From assembly GCA_033854175.1 (NCBI GenBank), contig JAWOKN010000011.1, forward strand, positions 1 through 64,000: a DNA stretch of 64,000 nt. Direction: 5' to 3'. Within the stretch, counting starts at the first letter, position 1; each line of letters opens with the position of its first letter. Source of the stretch: DATKPE01 sp033854175. GTDB taxonomy: Bacteria; Bacteroidota; Ignavibacteria; UBA10030; SZUA-254. Below are positions 60,562-64,000 of the stretch, one piece after another. The notes beneath the pieces were generated by a model. That model searched no databases, was not told the origin of the DNA, and was given only the letters and a program-made list of their open reading frames with translations. The position numbers and the translations under genes were made by a program.

Positions 60562-60978
60562 CTACTTTGCCTTCAGGAGAAGGAGGGGGACATTGATGCG
60601 GTGGCGGACTCGTGTTGCTGTGGTTCCAAGGAACAGATCGGCAAGAAACCGGTGTCCGTGTGTAGTCATCGCCACGAGTTCACAGCCCTTCACCTGGACC
60701 CATTTGATAATTTCCTCGGCAGGTTCTCCGTAGGCGAGGTCAGCCTCGGTCTGTATGCCTTCAGACTGAAACTCTGTTTTAACCTTCTCGAGATATTCCT
60801 TATCGTGGGTGATTTCGGCGCTCACCGCATCGGGTCCGAACTTGCGGGCCGCCCATCCGTCGGCGACATGAAGCAGCGCGACGCGGCTGTGCATCACGTG
60901 GGCTAGTTTCTTGATGTGTTCGATAATGACCCTGTCAGTCGGGGTTCCGTCAAGGGTTATAAGAATGGTGCTGTACAT
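60562..60978 (-). CDS. Universal stress protein (UspA family)
   Basis: A 138-residue Usp domain: STILITLDGTPTDRVIIEHI at the start and the ATP-loop GHRFLADLFLGTTATRVRHRINVPLL at the end (in part: FLGTTATRVRHRINVPLL). This G-x2-G-x9-G(S/T)-like loop suggests nucleotide binding. GAGGG nine bases upstream of the ATG at 60978 fixes the start; the frame opens at 61002. It follows mntH on the same strand by 27 bases. Confidence 0.93.
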   Translation of the reverse strand: MYSTILITLDGTPTDRVIIEHIKKLAHVMHSRVALLHVADGWAARKFGPDAVSAEITHDKEYLEKVKTEFQSEGIQTEADLAYGEPAEEIIKWVQVKGCELVAMTTHGHRFLADLFLGTTATRVRHRINVPLLLLKAK

Positions 60979-61005
60979 GGGAAGATCCCTCGTAGGATAC
61001 AAAAT

Positions 61006-62424
61006 TTACCTGCCGAAAACAATCTGCCAGGCTGTTGCGAAAGATTCAGGCAAACCGTAGATATCCAGTGCCGTAATCAGAATGGCGCTGCCCCATCCTG
61101 CCAGCATGAGAAACCAGCCATTTTTCCAAACCCCCATCCTTTTGTGTGAACTCGTAAACTGCAGGAGGGGAAACATTGAAAAGGGGAGCTGCAGAGCAAG
61201 CACAACCTGGCTGAGGGTAAGAAGCCCGGTCACACTGCTATCGCCCCGGACGCCGATGATAATGACTGCGGGGAGGATGGCAAGCGTGCGGGTAATAAGG
61301 CGGCGCACCCATTGTTTGATGCGCCAGTTCATAAATCCCTCCATCACGACCTGTCCGGCAAGGGTTCCGGTAATCGTACTGCTCTGGCCGCTCGCCAGCA
61401 GTGCGACTGCAAACAGTGTTCCAGCGACGGTCGTCCCGAGCAAGGGCGCAAGAGTCAGGTAGGCCACTCGTATCCAGTCGCTGTCGGCTGAAAATCCGAT
61501 GATCTCGCCCCCTGCAACAGTGACGCTGCTTTTACCATAAAAGACTATCGCGGCAAGCACCATGATGGCAGCATTCACGAAGAAGGCGACACTCAATGCG
61601 ACAACCGAATCGATGGTATTAAACTGCACTGCCCGTTTCATCGATGCCTTATCTTTCTGGAAGTTCCTGCTCTGGACAAGTGCCGAATGGAGGTAGAGAT
61701 TGTGCGGCATAACCGTCGCCCCGATGATACCGATGGCAACATAGATCATCCCGAAGCGTCCGAGATCCGGAGTGAACAGGGCATAGCTCATTTCGAGAAA
61801 CCCGGGCCGGGTCTCGGGCAGGACAAATATTTCGATAAAGTAGCAGACACCGATCGTCATGATGAGAAGGAGGACGATCGCCTCGATCGTCCGCATGCCA
61901 AAACGCTGTAAACCGAGAAGGAGCATCACATCCAGCCCGGTAATCACCACCCCCCAGAAGAGAGGAATATGGAACAGCAAATTAAGGGCCACGGCGCTTC
62001 CGAGCACTTCCGCCAGATCACAGGCGCCGATTGCGGCCTCAGACAGGAGCCAGTTAGGCCAGCGTGTCCAACGCGGGTACCAGTCACGGCAACACTGGGC
62101 AAGATCCTTTCCCGTTGCGACGCCGAGCCGAGCGGCGATGACCTGCATAAAGATTGCCATGATACTCGCAAGGCCGACGACCCACAATAATCCGTATTTG
62201 AACTGGGCTCCTCCGAGTAAATCGGTTCCCCAATTGCCCGGATCCATGTAGCCGACACTCACGAGCAACGCCGGGCCGACGAATGCGCGCCACTGGTGCC
62301 AGAACCCGGCGTGGGGATGCGGGACAGCAACGGTGCCATAGAGTCCTTCGAGTGACGGATGGTCGTGGGGTGTTGTGCCGGGAAATATCGGTTTGTCGGG
62401 ATTTCGTGGGTCGGGGGTAGTCAT
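61006..62424 (-). CDS. mntH: Nramp-type manganese/iron transporter MntH
   Basis: A proton-coupled divalent-metal importer with about eleven membrane spans and 472 residues. The ion site motifs are both present: GYMDPGNWGTDL in the first helix (family DPGN) and ATVMPHNLYLHSA in the sixth (family MPHN with Met). It overlaps the regulator gene by four bases, and the operator upstream controls both. Confidence 0.96.
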   Translation of the reverse strand: MTTPDPRNPDKPIFPGTTPHDHPSLEGLYGTVAVPHPHAGFWHQWRAFVGPALLVSVGYMDPGNWGTDLLGGAQFKYGLLWVVGLASIMAIFMQVIAARLGVATGKDLAQCCRDWYPRWTRWPNWLLSEAAIGACDLAEVLGSAVALNLLFHIPLFWGVVITGLDVMLLLGLQRFGMRTIEAIVLLLIMTIGVCYFIEIFVLPETRPGFLEMSYALFTPDLGRFGMIYVAIGIIGATVMPHNLYLHSALVQSRNFQKDKASMKRAVQFNTIDSVVALSVAFFVNAAIMVLAAIVFYGKSSVTVAGGEIIGFSADSDWIRVAYLTLAPLLGTTVAGTLFAVALLASGQSSTITGTLAGQVVMEGFMNWRIKQWVRRLITRTLAILPAVIIIGVRGDSSVTGLLTLSQVVLALQLPFSMFPLLQFTSSHKRMGVWKNGWFLMLAGWGSAILITALDIYGLPESFATAWQIVFGR

Positions 62425-63074
62425 AGACGCACCACGAAAATAGCCTCCGCCATACGCGAACTGACGTAAAGCTGTTTATTTCCTATCTGGACCAGGAGCG
62501 AGCCGTCAAATTTTATTTTTTTCTTAATGGTGACCTTCCTGTTCAGCATCAGACCCAATTCTTTCGCATGATGTAATACATCGGGTTTGTCGCTCACCCT
62601 GACGATGCGGAGGGGCAGATTGCAGTCAAAGGATGAAAGTGAACGCGAATCCTTCATCCGTAAAATACCGCTGCGATCCGGGATCGGATCGCCGTGAGGA
62701 TCGACAGCCGGATAACCGAGAAGTTTATCGAGTCGGTATGTCAGTTCTGCAGAAGTCGCATGTTCCAGTCGCTCGGCTTCATCGTGAATTTCGTCCCAGC
62801 GATAGCCGAGGTACTTGACAAGGAACATTTCCCAAAGCCGGTGTCTGCGGACAATGTCGAGCGCAAGGCGCATTCCGGCGTCCGTCAGGGAAACTCCGCG
62901 ATAGGGCGTGTAGAGAACGAGTTTCCTGGAAGAGAGTTTTTTTATCATGCCGGTGACGGAGCCATCGCCTATACCCAGGAGGCGGGCAAGTGCCGAGGTT
63001 GACACACTGGGCTGCAGCCTCTGAAGTTGATAGATACACTTGATATAGTCTTCGGTTGACTGGTTTTTTGCCAT
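62421..63074 (-). CDS. mntR: DtxR/MntR family metal-dependent repressor
   Basis: A 217-residue regulator with an N-terminal winged helix (VSTSALARLLGIGDGSVTGMIKKL, in part: LLGIGDGSVTGMIKKL), the dimer and metal domain (RHRLWEMFLVKYLGYRWDEI, HDEAERLEHATS with metal-ligand His/Glu) and a C-terminal FeoA/SH3-like part. Coupling to mntH argues for manganese, although DtxR-type iron sensing cannot be ruled out. It would repress its own operon when metal is plentiful through the palindrome eight bases upstream. Confidence 0.94.
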   Translation of the reverse strand: MAKNQSTEDYIKCIYQLQRLQPSVSTSALARLLGIGDGSVTGMIKKLSSRKLVLYTPYRGVSLTDAGMRLALDIVRRHRLWEMFLVKYLGYRWDEIHDEAERLEHATSAELTYRLDKLLGYPAVDPHGDPIPDRSGILRMKDSRSLSSFDCNLPLRIVRVSDKPDVLHHAKELGLMLNRKVTIKKKIKFDGSLLVQIGNKQLYVSSRMAEAIFVVRL

Positions 63075-63081
63075 AGGTTTA

Positions 63082-63103
63082 AAATTTAGGTATGCCTAAA
63101 TTT
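63082..63103. promoter_or_regulatory. MntR/DtxR operator palindrome
   Basis: AAATTTAGG and CCTAAATTT frame a TATG centre, a 9-bp perfect inverted repeat. It has the TTTAGG...CCTAAA form bound by DtxR/MntR-family repressors and overlaps the -10 of the operon's promoter at 63099-63127. Confidence 0.9.
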
Positions 63104-63127
63104 ATATTTTGGAATGGATAAAATCAA
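63099..63127 (-). promoter_or_regulatory. Promoter of the mntR-mntH operon
   Basis: On the minus strand TTGATT (63122-63127), a 17-base spacer and TAAATT (63099-63104). The -10 overlaps the operator, so bound repressor would block polymerase. Confidence 0.6.
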
Positions 63128-63212
63128 GTCACGCCAGAAAGAGGGGGTAGGCGAGGGATAACACCTTGCGCCGCGGGCAAGGGATGACGCACAGCGGGGA
63201 GACGATCGGGTT

Positions 63213-63246
63213 ACCTCACCACCCTGTGGAGAGATGGTCGTGAGGT
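63213..63246 (-). terminator. Hairpin after the MFS gene
   Basis: ACCTCACCACC (63213-63223) pairs with GGTCGTGAGGT (63236-63246) with one mismatch around a 12-base loop, seven bases after the stop of the transporter gene on the minus strand. No T-run follows. Confidence 0.45.
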
Positions 63247-63252
63247 GGCACT

Positions 63253-64000
63253 CTATATGCTCTTTTCCGGGATCGCGATAAACCTGTTATAGAGGAACAT
63301 CAATAGTGTTGCGAGCAAGCCGACGCCGATCAGTGCAAACCAGACAAGTGCAGTTCTACCTGTTGACTTGGTGGTTTCATACAACCAGCCGCCGATAGGA
63401 TCGCCAACGAATCTCGCAATTGCTATCGGGAGAAAGGCATATCCCTGAAACAGCCCCTGCTGACCGGCGGGAGCGATCTCGGATATGTATTCATAATAAC
63501 GCGGCGCCTGGATCATCTCCCCGATCGAAAAAGCCACGATACCGGCTGCGATTGTCGGGATACTCGGATAGATACCGATGATCAGCCAGATGAGGCTTGA
63601 AATACCAAATCCGGTGAGTATCGCCTCCTTCGTCGGAATATTCTTCGTCAACCGGTTCAGGGGAATCTGCAGGAGGATAATTGCACCAGCACCCGCCCAC
63701 GATTGGATGATTTCGTACGGAGCGTTTTTATCGATGAAATCGGTAATATAGTAGGGAATGATGATATACTCCTGCCAGAAGATAATCCAATAGAGTGAAT
63801 AGATAAGAAGAAAGATCATGAATCGGCCGTTCGTGAGAACGATAAAAAGATTTGCAATTTTCTTCCCCATTGATTCTACAACCTCGCCTTTCTCGCTTTT
63901 CACCTCCTTATAGAGGATCAGGTTCACGAGAAGCATGGCAAAGCAGCTCAACGCAGAAACGACATACACGAACTGGTTACCGACGCTGTCCCGCACGAAA
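63253..64000 (-). CDS. MFS transporter (5' part outside the window)
   Basis: The last 249 or so residues of a major-facilitator transporter; the frame is open at the window end, so the true start lies beyond. Six to seven membrane spans are visible. The cytoplasmic segment KEVKSEKGEVVESMGKKIA marks the central loop between the two halves, and AGQQGLFQGYAFLPIAIARF is a typical late motif. Substrate unknown. Confidence 0.85.
   Translation of the reverse strand, partial: FVRDSVGNQFVYVVSALSCFAMLLVNLILYKEVKSEKGEVVESMGKKIANLFIVLTNGRFMIFLLIYSLYWIIFWQEYIIIPYYITDFIDKNAPYEIIQSWAGAGAIILLQIPLNRLTKNIPTKEAILTGFGISSLIWLIIGIYPSIPTIAAGIVAFSIGEMIQAPRYYEYISEIAPAGQQGLFQGYAFLPIAIARFVGDPIGGWLYETTKSTGRTALVWFALIGVGLLATLLMFLYNRFIAIPEKSI

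Noticed and set aside
1..64000. CRISPR arrays, tRNA or rRNA genes, insertion sequences, prophage
   Set aside because: No repeat-spacer array, cloverleaf, rRNA block, transposase or phage gene was seen on reading through; a covariance-model search for tRNAs was not possible here.

Overview
The window reads as one stretch of a bacterial chromosome, not a plasmid or phage, with about 55 protein genes, mostly in short operons. I see no tRNA, rRNA, CRISPR array or insertion sequence. The gene content suggests a Gram-negative-type member of the Fibrobacterota-Chlorobi-Bacteroidota group, perhaps an Ignavibacteria-like lineage: DUF4159 and DUF4175 proteins beside ftsZ, a reaction-centre-type cytochrome c, a TonB-type lipoprotein beside an ECF sigma/anti-sigma pair, DUF4032, GH47 and meso-diaminopimelate-type MurE. 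Many genes have clear Shine-Dalgarno sites, and several promoters look like ordinary sigma-70 sites, unlike Bacteroidetes proper. The taxonomic call is an inference from remembered family distributions.
Layout. 1-3297 (+): the 3' part of a Ser/Thr kinase with a TPR tail, a small protein, and a protein with two aspartate-rich motifs of the isoprenoid-synthase type. 3326-26464 (-): a division and cell-wall (dcw) cluster transcribed mraZ, rsmH, ftsL, ftsI, murE, murF, (secreted protein), mraY, murD, ftsW, murG, (PH-like membrane protein), (TauE-like), murC, murB, ftsQ, ftsA, ftsZ, followed by a DUF4159/DUF4175 pair. Many neighbours overlap by 1-4 bases. MraZ-box-like repeats lie at its promoter. 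26685-29378: phosphoesterase, YjbQ, thioredoxin-TPR protein, SdpI-like protein. 29582-37231 (+): M1 peptidase, F420/NADP-type oxidoreductase, Tag glycosylase, TrpF-like protein, di-haem cytochrome c, ABC transporter. 37295-40123 (-): TonB-like lipoprotein, anti-sigma factor, ECF sigma factor with its own promoter, DUF4032 protein. 40319-44946: GH47 mannosidase, RRM protein, cold-shock protein with a long leader, FMN reductase, membrane glycosyltransferase. 44953-50023: mfd, arfB, thyX.
50214-53575 (-) is the most unusual part. It encodes an AraC-type DNA-binding domain, a Yip1-like membrane protein, a 67-residue secreted peptide with eight cysteines, a beta-propeller and a secreted thioredoxin-like protein. 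Upstream lie a near-consensus promoter and three exact 13-bp-spaced repeats.
53717-56834 (+): a MutT-MutY-Ogg2 oxidised-guanine repair operon followed by a saccharopine-dehydrogenase-like gene. 57003-60557 (+): YajQ, a cell-wall amidase, and a sensor kinase with a CxxCH haem motif. 60562-64000 (-): a universal stress protein, an MntH/MntR manganese module with a palindromic operator, and an MFS transporter cut by the window end.
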